Source: Leptospira idonii (GTDB lineage Bacteria; Spirochaetota; Leptospiria; Leptospirales; Leptospiraceae). Taken from it: 64,000 bases of DNA. Position numbers and translations under genes: made by a program. The notes below the pieces were generated by a model that made no database searches, had not been told where the DNA came from, and saw only the letters and a program-made list of their open reading frames with translations. This document shows positions 8,264 through 16,635 of the stretch, one piece after another. Location of the stretch: assembly GCF_004770995.1 (NCBI RefSeq), contig NZ_RQHW01000047.1, positions 558,001-622,000 on the forward strand. The letters are read 5' to 3'. The number at the start of each line of letters is the position of its first letter. Within the stretch, counting starts at the first letter, position 1.

Positions 8264-10084
8264 CTAACTAGCCCTTTGTGAGATACCCTCTAGTTTGACC
8301 AAAGAGGCTTTTAACTCACTGTTTTGTGGCGTGTTCTTCACGCCTTGTTGCAATACTTTGATCGCTTTTGGTTTCGCATTTTCTTTTAAATAACATTGTG
8401 CAAGAAGTATGCTTGCTTTCGCAAAAGAGTGATCGGAAGAAAGAGCCATTTTTAGAGCCCTCTTCGCTTCTGAAATTCGGTTCGCCTTGTAATAGGCTCT
8501 CCCCATCATAAAATGAGAACTTGCCGTATTATCGCCTGATGTTTTCAGATACTCTTCCAAGTAACGGATCGACTCCACATAGTTTCCGTCCCTATAATAC
8601 ATTTTGCCCAAAAACATAAGTGTTTCTTTTAAGGAAGGATCGATCGCAAATGCCTTGGAAGCAAGCGCATAGGAATCTTCCGTTTTTTGTTTCGCATTTG
8701 CCTGTTTTGCCATCTGCATGTAATGAGATGCCTCGGGAAGAGAGTCGTTGCAGTGAAGGAACAGATAAGATAAGTCGTCTCCGTTAGGAACATCCCCTTG
8801 GTAACTCCGGAAACGTTTCAAAAAACGTTGAGAAAGAGTTTTTAATTCGAACTTTCCCTTTCCTTCGATCAGAAGCTCTTCTCTTTCGTCCTGAAGCCAA
8901 GCTTGGATTCTCTCCACTCCCACTTCTTCCTTCTCCGCATTTCTTTGTTCGCTGAAACCATCCGAAATCAGAAGAAGAAAATCACCGGGCTCTAATCTGC
9001 CTTGTTTTTCTTCATAATCCGTCTTGCGGACAGGAAGGATTCCCAAAGGAACTCCTTTGGTATCGTAAGATTGAAACGCATCGTCTGCCGCTTTGTAATG
9101 AAGCATTCTTTGGTGGCCGGCATTCACATAACCGAAAGTATAATCGCTGAAGATTCTCACCATAAATGCGGTGAAATAAGTGGACTCAGGCAATTGTTCC
9201 CTAAGATTCTCGCCTAACTCTTCCATGATCTCCGTCAAACCCAAACCGGCCATTACGGAACGACGGAATTGGTGATGGATCGCCATAGTTACCAGAGCGG
9301 CAGGAATCCCATGGCCGGAAACATCGATATTAATCGCTGTTAAAGAATGACCTTGCCTTACGATATCGACCAAATCGCCGCTCACTTCCGCCATCGGTTC
9401 GTAATGAGTCGCAAAATAGACCCCGTTCCAAGCACTTAAATCCTGAGGAAGAATTTGACTTTGTACATTCCTTCCCATCTTCAAGTCCCATTCCAACTGA
9501 TTGAGAATGGCGGCCTCTCTGGCTCTTGCGGTTACAAGTCCTTCAATTAGCCTAACGCTCGATAAAGCTAAAGCCAATTGGGATGTCAAAGCTTCCAAAA
9601 TTTCCAAATCATCCTGGATATAAAAGTTTTCCCTATTGCTTTCCACAGCTAAGGTTCCCAATGTCTCATCTTTTTGGATGATGGGAACACACATAACGGA
9701 TCTTGTTTTTTCGCCTTCATCGATGAAGTCGGGAGACCTGGACAAATCGTTCACTAAGATCGGTTTTCTGGATTCGAAAACCGTACCGGAATACCCTTCT
9801 CCCGATTTTAAGTTTCTGCGAGGAGGTTCTGTTTCACTGACGAATTTAACCGGAACTAAAAATTCTCCGTCCCAAAGACGGAGAGTTGTATTATCGGATT
9901 CAAAAATCTCCTGACAGATCAAAATGACTTTGGAAAAAAGTTGATCTTCCCTGTCCAAGTTTGCAAATTCTTTAGAGATATAGAGTAGAATCGCGATTTT
10001 ATCTTTATCGGTTAATCCCCCGACGACCTTATTTTGGCCACGGAAGTTAACGAGCATACGCTTAGATACTTTGAAATCAACCAT
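8264..10084 (-). CDS. GAF - PP2C (SpoIIE/RsbU-type) phosphatase - TPR protein
   Basis: A 606-residue soluble signalling protein. An N-terminal GAF domain (about 40-185) should sense a small ligand. A SpoIIE/RsbU-type PP2C serine phosphatase follows (about 205-430), with NIDVSGHGIPAALVTM and the LISDGFSEQRN metal-binding segment. The C-terminus holds tetratricopeptide repeats (about 450-590). Such phosphatases usually act in partner-switching with anti-anti-sigma factors; the partner is not here. ATG at 10084 has AAGGT upstream; a TTG at 10114 would add ten residues. amtB follows after 11 bp. Confidence 0.9.
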   Translation of the reverse strand: MVDFKVSKRMLVNFRGQNKVVGGLTDKDKIAILLYISKEFANLDREDQLFSKVILICQEIFESDNTTLRLWDGEFLVPVKFVSETEPPRRNLKSGEGYSGTVFESRKPILVNDLSRSPDFIDEGEKTRSVMCVPIIQKDETLGTLAVESNRENFYIQDDLEILEALTSQLALALSSVRLIEGLVTARAREAAILNQLEWDLKMGRNVQSQILPQDLSAWNGVYFATHYEPMAEVSGDLVDIVRQGHSLTAINIDVSGHGIPAALVTMAIHHQFRRSVMAGLGLTEIMEELGENLREQLPESTYFTAFMVRIFSDYTFGYVNAGHQRMLHYKAADDAFQSYDTKGVPLGILPVRKTDYEEKQGRLEPGDFLLLISDGFSEQRNAEKEEVGVERIQAWLQDEREELLIEGKGKFELKTLSQRFLKRFRSYQGDVPNGDDLSYLFLHCNDSLPEASHYMQMAKQANAKQKTEDSYALASKAFAIDPSLKETLMFLGKMYYRDGNYVESIRYLEEYLKTSGDNTASSHFMMGRAYYKANRISEAKRALKMALSSDHSFAKASILLAQCYLKENAKPKAIKVLQQGVKNTPQNSELKASLVKLEGISQRAS

Positions 10085-10230
10085 AGATGGTACCTTTTGT
10101 ATATTGCGATGCAAAAATCGTACCGACTAAGCAAGACGATGAAAAAAGCCAATTTATCGCAGTTTTTTATACAGACTGTCTATTTATTGAACAATGATTT
10201 TTAGGGGATTTTAAAAAATAAGCAAGAAGT

Positions 10231-11298
10231 TTAATTTTTGGGCAATGGGGATGTTTCTTCCGAAGCCTCGTCCCCCCAACGAGAGTAAAATTGAAATCCG
10301 ACCCTGGTCTCCCTTTCGTAATATTCCTTCGGTTGGTTGATTCCGGTTCTCTGCAAATACACTCCTGCAAAATACCCTTTTCCCAAAATGGAAGGAAGGA
10401 CTTCTCCGTTGATTCCCAGTGAGGCGCCATACACAGGATCCAAAATTCCAATACTAGTAGGGTTCGCAAAAGTTCCAATTCCCGCTAAGATCTGCACATT
10501 ATTGTTCCATGGAGAAAAACCGGCTCCAATGCTTCCCGTGTAAGATGCTCTCACTCGAAAGCCAGGTCTTTCTTCCAATCCATTCTGGCTGAACATAGCC
10601 CTTTCCCAAAAGACACGGCCGAACTCTCCATAAAGAAAAAAGGCAGGATGGATGCGATACTGAGCACCTAATACTGCTTTTTCGGGAAGCCTTTCCTTTA
10701 ATTTTTCGCTTCCTAAATAATTTTCAAAACGATAGACTCCCGGAGATTCTGCCACCAAACCTATGTTTAAGTTTCCTAATATGATTCCTACGGATCCGGA
10801 AACATTCCAAGAATAGGAACTGAATCCTCCCGGTCGATTTGAAACGGCAGGACCCACACCGAGCCCCAGATATATATTTTCAGAAACCTTATAACTGAGG
10901 ATTCCGTTCATCGCATAGTTGATGAGTCGTTCCTCTCCTGGAAAAAAACGATTGTAGACCGGCTTAAAACGAACTCCCACTCCCCAATTTTCACTGAATT
11001 TATAAAAACCTCCTCCGTTCAGGAGGATAGCGGAAGTGGTTTTGCCTGAACTGCTAAGTCCGAAACCTGCTTCCACAGAATTGGTTTTATGACTGATCAG
11101 AAAGGAATGATTTCCACTGAGATTGGACATTTCATGGCGAAGCCCTGCACCTTGTGAAAATAAACCGGAATTATAAGCGGACGATTCTGCAGGCTGATAC
11201 CCTGCAAATTGAGCAAAAACAGGACTGGAAAAACAGAGAGATACAAGTCCCAGACAAAACAGAGAAAAGAAACCTCTCCTTAAAAAAAGGAAAATCAT
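10231..11298 (-). CDS. Probable outer-membrane beta-barrel protein
   Basis: A 355-residue exported protein. The N-terminal hydrophobic stretch ends in SSPVFAQ, a good signal-peptidase I site. The mature part alternates aromatic and Gly-rich strands (GAGLRHEMSN, YGEFGRVFWERAM, GFQFYSRWGD), typical of an outer-membrane barrel. No specific family was recognised. The open frame continues upstream to 11745, but that part runs antisense to another gene and the signal peptide begins at the ATG at 11298, so I use that start. The gene faces divergently from a small plus-strand gene. Confidence 0.7.
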   Translation of the reverse strand: MIFLFLRRGFFSLFCLGLVSLCFSSPVFAQFAGYQPAESSAYNSGLFSQGAGLRHEMSNLSGNHSFLISHKTNSVEAGFGLSSSGKTTSAILLNGGGFYKFSENWGVGVRFKPVYNRFFPGEERLINYAMNGILSYKVSENIYLGLGVGPAVSNRPGGFSSYSWNVSGSVGIILGNLNIGLVAESPGVYRFENYLGSEKLKERLPEKAVLGAQYRIHPAFFLYGEFGRVFWERAMFSQNGLEERPGFRVRASYTGSIGAGFSPWNNNVQILAGIGTFANPTSIGILDPVYGASLGINGEVLPSILGKGYFAGVYLQRTGINQPKEYYERETRVGFQFYSRWGDEASEETSPLPKN

Positions 11299-11358
11299 TT
11301 TACCGTCATGAAACGGAGTATTTCCTGGAAAGAAAAGGGATTTCTTGAGTTTTCTTTT

Positions 11359-11784
11359 ATGACTAGACCCATGTTTAAACAATTTCGTTCTCCGCAAGGA
11401 TGGTATTCTCTTTTGTATCCTGCTTCTTGGGAACAGATGGTGGTGGAAGAAATCCCTGCCTTCTTTCAACCGGAAGGCGGCGGCGCTTTGCAATTTTATG
11501 CATTCGAATCCAAACAAGACCACTTCGATGTCAGTCAAGAGTTGGAGAATTATCTGAAAATTCACGAAATCGATTATGACGAAGACAAAGTGGCTCATTT
11601 CGAAAATAACGAAGGTTCCTCGATTCGTGCCTGTGAATTCCAGAAAGAAGACCGCATCTGGATGGTGTATGTGATCGCAAATCAAACGAAAATGCTTCTT
11701 GCGACTTACAATACGGATGAAGAAATCGAAGACGAACTTTTCCAAGATCTTTCCAACATCATCAGTTCCGTTCGGTTTATTTAA
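11359..11784 (+). CDS. Small soluble protein of unknown function
   Basis: About 141 residues, acidic and without a signal peptide. After FRSPQGWYSLLYPASWEQ the sequence follows the PsbP/DUF-like pattern of a small alpha-beta domain that ends with a helix and VRFI. Possible starts are ATG at 11308, 11359 and 11371; the family-like core begins near the last two and none has a clear ribosome-binding site. It could resemble the DUF3805 group, but this is from memory and weak. It precedes the AsmA-like gene by 73 bp. Confidence 0.6.
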   Translation: MTRPMFKQFRSPQGWYSLLYPASWEQMVVEEIPAFFQPEGGGALQFYAFESKQDHFDVSQELENYLKIHEIDYDEDKVAHFENNEGSSIRACEFQKEDRIWMVYVIANQTKMLLATYNTDEEIEDELFQDLSNIISSVRFI

Positions 11785-11857
11785 TTTTTTTACTTTACAA
11801 TCCTCTTTTTCAAAGAGATTCTATTGGGGTTTTGATCCAACCACCTAGGAGTCTCTC

Positions 11858-13303
11858 ATGAAAAAAATCATCTACGCAGTCGGCGGCCTCTTCGGCTTAC
11901 TGATTGCCGTATTGATTCTTGCTTTGGTTTTTGCGGGAAGTTTTTTAACCAACGAATTTCTTGTGAAACAAATTGAATCCGCAATCAATGTTCGTGCGAA
12001 CGTAGACAAAGTGAATATAAATTTATTCAGCGCTCTTTCCAGCGTAGAAGTAGAAGGGATCCAATTGGCCTATCGCGACAACGTAGCCAATCAGGGAACT
12101 CCTCTTTCGGAAAGAAAACCGATCCAATCGGCAGTCATTTCCATCGGAAAAGCGGATATCAAACTCTCTCTTCTAGGGATCTTAATGAAAAAATTCGAAC
12201 TGAAGAAATTGGTGATCGAAGAACCGAAAGTATCCTTCGTTATGTTCGAATCGGGAGGAAACAATCTCACTCCTCTCTTTAAGGCTCCTGCTACGGTGAA
12301 CGGAGAACCGAACCCAGCACTCAGCCCGGAGGCAATCGCAGAACGTAAAAAAGAGGAAGAAGAAGCTCGTGCTGCAGCACTAAACGAACCTTCCCAACCT
12401 TTCAGCATCAAAGACATCCCTATTGCCATTGAAATGGGGTTAGTCGGAGTGAAAAAAGGCGATGTCCAAGTCACAATGAAAAAAACGGGGCAGGTCATAA
12501 AAATCCAAGCCTTGGATTTCGAACTGAAAGATATCGATATTGATGGAAGCGACTTAAAAGAACACAACCATATAGGAATCAACTTAGATGCGGATGTTTT
12601 CGTCATAGGAAGAAGCAAAAACGAAGCTGCAAAATTCATTTTAGAAACCAAAGGCGATTTACAGCCGTTTGTAGTAGAATCCGGTCTTGTGAATCCAACG
12701 GTAACATATAATGTAACAATGGTTGAAGATTCATTCGTTTCCGGATTTGCCGCTTTCGATGCTTTGGCGGGAGAACTTCCTCTTCTCAACCAAGCGGGAT
12801 TGAAACTGGACAAACTGAAAGAGAAAGCGGTTTTGAAAAAAGACGTAAGTTTCAAAGTTTCGTATAACAACGGAAAAATTACTTTCCTGGACGAACCAAC
12901 CTTCCCTACCAAAAATTACGATCTTCAGATCAACAAGGGTTCTTATTTGGTGATCACGAACAATTCCCACGAATTGAAAATGGGCCTTCTTTACGATGAA
13001 GAAGAATCCAAAAAATCAATCGCGGGTGTGGATGCAAAAATCAAGGAAGCCACCAAAGGACAAGGAGATCCGAAAGAACTCCGCAACAAACTCCTAGGAA
13101 ATATCATCAAAGGAGATCGAATCAATATTCCGTTCAAAACGTACGGTGATTTGAGAAATCCCAGCGTACAATTGGGGGTCGATATCGGTTCTATCTCCAG
13201 TTTGATCGGAGGAGCCGTGAAAGAACTCATCAAGGGAAAAGCAACGGATGCTTTGAAAAATATCCCCGGAGCAGGAAATGCTCTGAAAGGATTGGGATTC
13301 TAA
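11858..13303 (+). CDS. AsmA-like envelope protein
   Basis: A 481-residue protein with one N-terminal membrane anchor (about residues 5-30) and a long periplasmic beta-rich region. The segment after the anchor, with amphipathic repeats such as VEVEGIQLAY and FELKKLVIEEPKVSF, and a C-terminal block that repeats similar strands (GDLRNPSVQLGVDI), is typical of AsmA/TamB-related proteins implicated in envelope lipid homeostasis. A charged Ala/Glu-rich linker (about 160-180) is inserted. It ends at a strong hairpin shared with the converging metallophosphoesterase gene. Confidence 0.65.
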   Translation: MKKIIYAVGGLFGLLIAVLILALVFAGSFLTNEFLVKQIESAINVRANVDKVNINLFSALSSVEVEGIQLAYRDNVANQGTPLSERKPIQSAVISIGKADIKLSLLGILMKKFELKKLVIEEPKVSFVMFESGGNNLTPLFKAPATVNGEPNPALSPEAIAERKKEEEEARAAALNEPSQPFSIKDIPIAIEMGLVGVKKGDVQVTMKKTGQVIKIQALDFELKDIDIDGSDLKEHNHIGINLDADVFVIGRSKNEAAKFILETKGDLQPFVVESGLVNPTVTYNVTMVEDSFVSGFAAFDALAGELPLLNQAGLKLDKLKEKAVLKKDVSFKVSYNNGKITFLDEPTFPTKNYDLQINKGSYLVITNNSHELKMGLLYDEEESKKSIAGVDAKIKEATKGQGDPKELRNKLLGNIIKGDRINIPFKTYGDLRNPSVQLGVDIGSISSLIGGAVKELIKGKATDALKNIPGAGNALKGLGF

Positions 13304-13313
13304 TTTCTTTTCC

Positions 13314-13350
13314 AGGAGAAGATATTTTTACAAAAGAAATATCTTCTCCT
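13314..13350. terminator. Bidirectional hairpin between convergent genes
   Basis: Perfect inverted repeat: GGAGAAGATATTT at 13315-13327 pairs with its complement at 13337-13349 around a 9-base loop, with one further A-T pair at the base. It lies between the stops of the AsmA-like gene (+) and the metallophosphoesterase gene (-), so it can serve both strands. There is no long U-tract, so termination efficiency is uncertain. Confidence 0.7.
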
Positions 13351-13356
13351 CTTCCT

Positions 13357-14793
13357 TCACTTCTCGCTCGGTGCCTGTTCCTTAATGCGGGCTTCGATCA
13401 CCTTCCTTCTCAATTCGATTTCGGAATGAATGGTTGCTTTCAATTTGAGAAATACCGCCGCATCCAAATCTATTTTTTTAGATAAAGATTCATAAAGAGG
13501 ATTCGATTTTCCGGAAGGAACTTCGAAAAAAGGAGTTTGATCTTGTTCCTTGTAGATTCGGAACGAAACTGCATTCGCATCGTCATCGATCAAAATCACA
13601 GCTCCTCCGTGTGCGGGTGTCGGTTCCACAGTATCCACAACCCATCCCCCCGTATTGAATAAGGAAACATTCTCAGTTTTCAAACCTAAGTCTTTCGCAT
13701 CGGAACTGAAAGGTTTATGAGTGTGTCCGAAGATAAATTCGAATTCGTTCGGAAACTTTCGATCCGTTTCCATTTCCCATTGCCCGGGGAGCAGTTCCTG
13801 AAAATAACGATCCAAGTTCGTGGTGATCTCTTCCCCTAACACTCCATCAGACATTCCCCTTTCAGACTGCCCGATTTTAGAGATCCATTTTCCCAGAAAA
13901 AATCCAAGTCCGTATTTGAGAAAAAAACGTAAGATGGGTCCGATCTTCAAAAGACCGACGAGATAACCTGCCACATTCGTTGCTAATTTTTGAATCGCCT
14001 TTTCACTTTGTAGTTTGTCATAAATGAGTCCGATCCCTTCCCCGACCGATCCGGATCTTCCCAATGTGGACCAGAAAAAATCGATCCAAGCGAAGTTCTC
14101 TCTTTCTAAATCATAAATTGTTTTTTTATTCTGTTTCTCGGGGAAGATGATCGATTGCAAGCTGCTCATCAATTCATAAATGTTCTCTAAAAAATGACCG
14201 TGAGTGAGAAAGATCGTTTTGGTTTGTTTCGAATTAGAAATTTCCAAATTCGGATAAGCGATTTTTACGATCCCTCGTTTGAGTCCTTTGTTTCTTCTCA
14301 TGATTTCGGTTAACAGATCAGATGTGACGAAATCGGGAGAGATCATTTTGGTTGTGTGCCAAGCATCTTGGATTTTTTCTTTGGGTTTGAGACTTGCAAT
14401 GTAATCGGTGTATTGTTTTTCGCGAGCTGTTTCCCAAAGATGATGGTCATGGTTCCCCGGAATGTAAATCATGTGATCTGAAAAACGAGTGCCTTTGGAA
14501 AAACAACATTCCAAAAATCTCTCGAAGCTCATGGAGGCGTCACTGATGCTCCCCAAAGCCAATTCAAATACGTCTCCCAGAAGGATGAATTCCACTTTAG
14601 GAGAGGAAGTTCCGTTGATTTTTTGTACAATTGTTTCTAGAACAGGGAAAAGATCTTTTAAAACGGGAGATGTTTTTTCCGCATTCACTCGATAACGGGG
14701 AGAATGATTCTGATTTTCTTCTATATAAGTAAGTAAGCTGTTATATGCACCCAGATGGATGTCGGATAGAACCATGTAACGTATCTTTGTCAT
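13357..14793 (-). CDS. Calcineurin-like metallophosphoesterase
   Basis: A 478-residue soluble protein with all five blocks of the metallophosphoesterase fold: SDIHLG near residue 9, GDVFE, GNHDHH near 113, THGHF, and GHTHKP. These bind a two-metal centre for phosphate-ester hydrolysis. It is much longer than LpxH or ApaH because of a roughly 180-residue insert between the GNHD and GHTH blocks. The substrate cannot be inferred. The gene is divergent from the GMC oxidoreductase gene. Confidence 0.88.
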   Translation of the reverse strand: MTKIRYMVLSDIHLGAYNSLLTYIEENQNHSPRYRVNAEKTSPVLKDLFPVLETIVQKINGTSSPKVEFILLGDVFELALGSISDASMSFERFLECCFSKGTRFSDHMIYIPGNHDHHLWETAREKQYTDYIASLKPKEKIQDAWHTTKMISPDFVTSDLLTEIMRRNKGLKRGIVKIAYPNLEISNSKQTKTIFLTHGHFLENIYELMSSLQSIIFPEKQNKKTIYDLERENFAWIDFFWSTLGRSGSVGEGIGLIYDKLQSEKAIQKLATNVAGYLVGLLKIGPILRFFLKYGLGFFLGKWISKIGQSERGMSDGVLGEEITTNLDRYFQELLPGQWEMETDRKFPNEFEFIFGHTHKPFSSDAKDLGLKTENVSLFNTGGWVVDTVEPTPAHGGAVILIDDDANAVSFRIYKEQDQTPFFEVPSGKSNPLYESLSKKIDLDAAVFLKLKATIHSEIELRRKVIEARIKEQAPSEK

Positions 14794-14905
14794 TCAAAAC
14801 TCCTCAACCTAACGCATTTCAAAAAAATTCATATAACATACAATTAATTATTGCAAACCAAAGAATTAAAATGATGATTCGGTAAGTTTCAGTTCAGGGG
14901 AGCTA

Positions 14906-16627
14906 ATGTTAGAAGCAGTTATAATCGGCAGTGGATTCGGCGGCGCCATCACTGCATGCAGACTTTCTAAAAAATGGAAAAATAAAGTTCTTATTTTCGA
15001 AAGAGGAAAACGTTATCCGATGGGATCTTTTGCCAGAAGCCCTCACGATATGGCCAAAAACTTTTGGACCGCCTCCATTCCTAAGGGTCATTTTCGTTTT
15101 CCTAAAAAGGAAGGAGACAAAGGAACAGGACTTTTCGATATCCGCAACTATCCTAAGCTAGATGTGGTGCTTTCTGCAGGTTTCGGAGGGGGCTCTCTCA
15201 TCTATGCCAATGTCTTTTTGGAACCTCCCGAACATATCTTTGACAAAAGATGGCCAACTTCCTGCAAAAAGGAAACCCTAACTCCCTATTATAAAATTGT
15301 AAAAGAAGTGATGGGTTCTCGTCCCATCCCTTCCTTCGAAAACGATCCGAGAAGAAGAGTCGTTCGTACGGAACTTTATGAATCCTTTGCGAAATCTCAA
15401 CATAAAGTTTCGAAAAGAGCCAACATCAATGTTTTCTTCGGAAACAATCTAAAAAAACCTACGGACATAGGCGTCCAAGAAAAGAATAAATACGGTGCAG
15501 TACAAACTTCCTGTACATATTGTGCGGAATGCGACATCGGCTGCAACACACACTCCAAAAACACTTTGGATCTGAACTATCTGTTCGTTGCGGAAAAAAA
15601 ACACAAACTTCAAGTGAGAACGGAACATTTGGTAAGCAAAATCATTCCTTTGAATGAATTCGGAGAAGAAGATGTTTCCGAAACGGGTACATACGGGTAT
15701 CGAGTTCAGTATGCAAATTTCTCTACCCCCATCCCTCAGTTCGGATTCGTGGACACCAAAAGAGTTGTCGTATCTGCAGGAACTTTAGGGACAACGGAAC
15801 TTCTCTTAAAATCCAAACTGGAATACAAAACACTCAGTAAAATTTCAGACCGCCTGGGAGAACAATTTTCAGGAAACGGAGACTTTCTTTCTTTCGTTGC
15901 GAGAGGAAACAAACCTGCCGATCCCAATTACGGACCGGTGATCACTCAATATACGGATCACAACCTCTTCGAAAATTTCGATCCTAAAAAAGCATATGTT
16001 TTGGAAGATGCAAGTTATCCTGTATTTGCTTCCTATCTTGTGGAAGGTGCGATCCCTCTTATTTTCCGGCTCAAATACATTTGGACCAAAATCAAAGAGA
16101 TATTTAAAAGAATTCTGGATGGAAAAATCTTCGGAAGCATCGGTTTTCTATTGAGCGAAATCCTAAAAGGAGATATCTCTTACACATCTGCGGTTCTACT
16201 TTGTATGGGAATCGATTCCTCCAACGGTAAAATGTATTTGGACAAAGACAACGATCTGCAAATCAAATGGCCTCAGAAAGAAAATTTACCTCTGTACGAT
16301 TCCATTCTGGAAACTACGGATCAATTTTCCAAATATACGGATGCAAAATTCGACTTCCCTATGCCTACCTATTCTTGGCCCATTCGAAACAATGTCACAG
16401 TGCATCCATTAGGCGGTTGTGTGTTGGGAACCGCTTCTTCCAATGGAGTTTGTTCTTCCGATCCCAAATCGTTCGGGCAAGTTTTCGGATACACGAATCT
16501 ATTTGTGGCAGACGGAAGTCTTTTGCCGACAGCAGTCGGAGCGAATCCTTCCATGACCATCGCCGCACTTTCCGAAAGAGTGGCGGAAGCAATCACCGGA
16601 ATCAAACCAAACGCAAAACTAGTATAA
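14906..16627 (+). CDS. GMC-family FAD oxidoreductase (cholesterol-oxidase-like)
   Basis: A 573-residue flavoenzyme with the N-terminal dinucleotide-binding motif GSGFGG (residues 8-13), FGGGSLIYANV, and the C-terminal GMC block HPLGGCVLG ... ADGSLLPTAVGANP. A Cys cluster at residues 203, 206, 209 and 213 (CTYCAECDIGC) is conserved in the cholesterol-oxidase-like branch and could bind metal. It probably oxidises a sterol-like or other hydrophobic alcohol. The alpha/beta-hydrolase gene follows after 8 bp; in actinobacteria similar modules can be fused, from memory. Confidence 0.9.
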   Translation: MLEAVIIGSGFGGAITACRLSKKWKNKVLIFERGKRYPMGSFARSPHDMAKNFWTASIPKGHFRFPKKEGDKGTGLFDIRNYPKLDVVLSAGFGGGSLIYANVFLEPPEHIFDKRWPTSCKKETLTPYYKIVKEVMGSRPIPSFENDPRRRVVRTELYESFAKSQHKVSKRANINVFFGNNLKKPTDIGVQEKNKYGAVQTSCTYCAECDIGCNTHSKNTLDLNYLFVAEKKHKLQVRTEHLVSKIIPLNEFGEEDVSETGTYGYRVQYANFSTPIPQFGFVDTKRVVVSAGTLGTTELLLKSKLEYKTLSKISDRLGEQFSGNGDFLSFVARGNKPADPNYGPVITQYTDHNLFENFDPKKAYVLEDASYPVFASYLVEGAIPLIFRLKYIWTKIKEIFKRILDGKIFGSIGFLLSEILKGDISYTSAVLLCMGIDSSNGKMYLDKDNDLQIKWPQKENLPLYDSILETTDQFSKYTDAKFDFPMPTYSWPIRNNVTVHPLGGCVLGTASSNGVCSSDPKSFGQVFGYTNLFVADGSLLPTAVGANPSMTIAALSERVAEAITGIKPNAKLV

Positions 16628-16635
16628 GGTTCAAT

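Noticed and set aside
11299..11745. In-frame N-terminal extension of the outer-membrane protein gene
   Set aside because: It runs antisense to the small plus-strand gene at 11359-11784, and a clear signal peptide begins at ATG 11298.
11798..11820. Small hairpin (AATC...TCTTT/AAAGA...GATT) before the AsmA-like gene
   Set aside because: Has a bulge and no T-run; too weak to call a terminator or a regulatory element.
12091..12912. 273-codon minus-strand open frame
   Set aside because: Antisense to the AsmA-like gene, with a Ser/Phe-rich low-complexity translation typical of shadow frames.
16267..16635. Upstream extension of the alpha/beta-hydrolase frame
   Set aside because: Lies inside the GMC oxidoreductase gene in another frame; the ATG at 16636 follows that stop by 8 bp.
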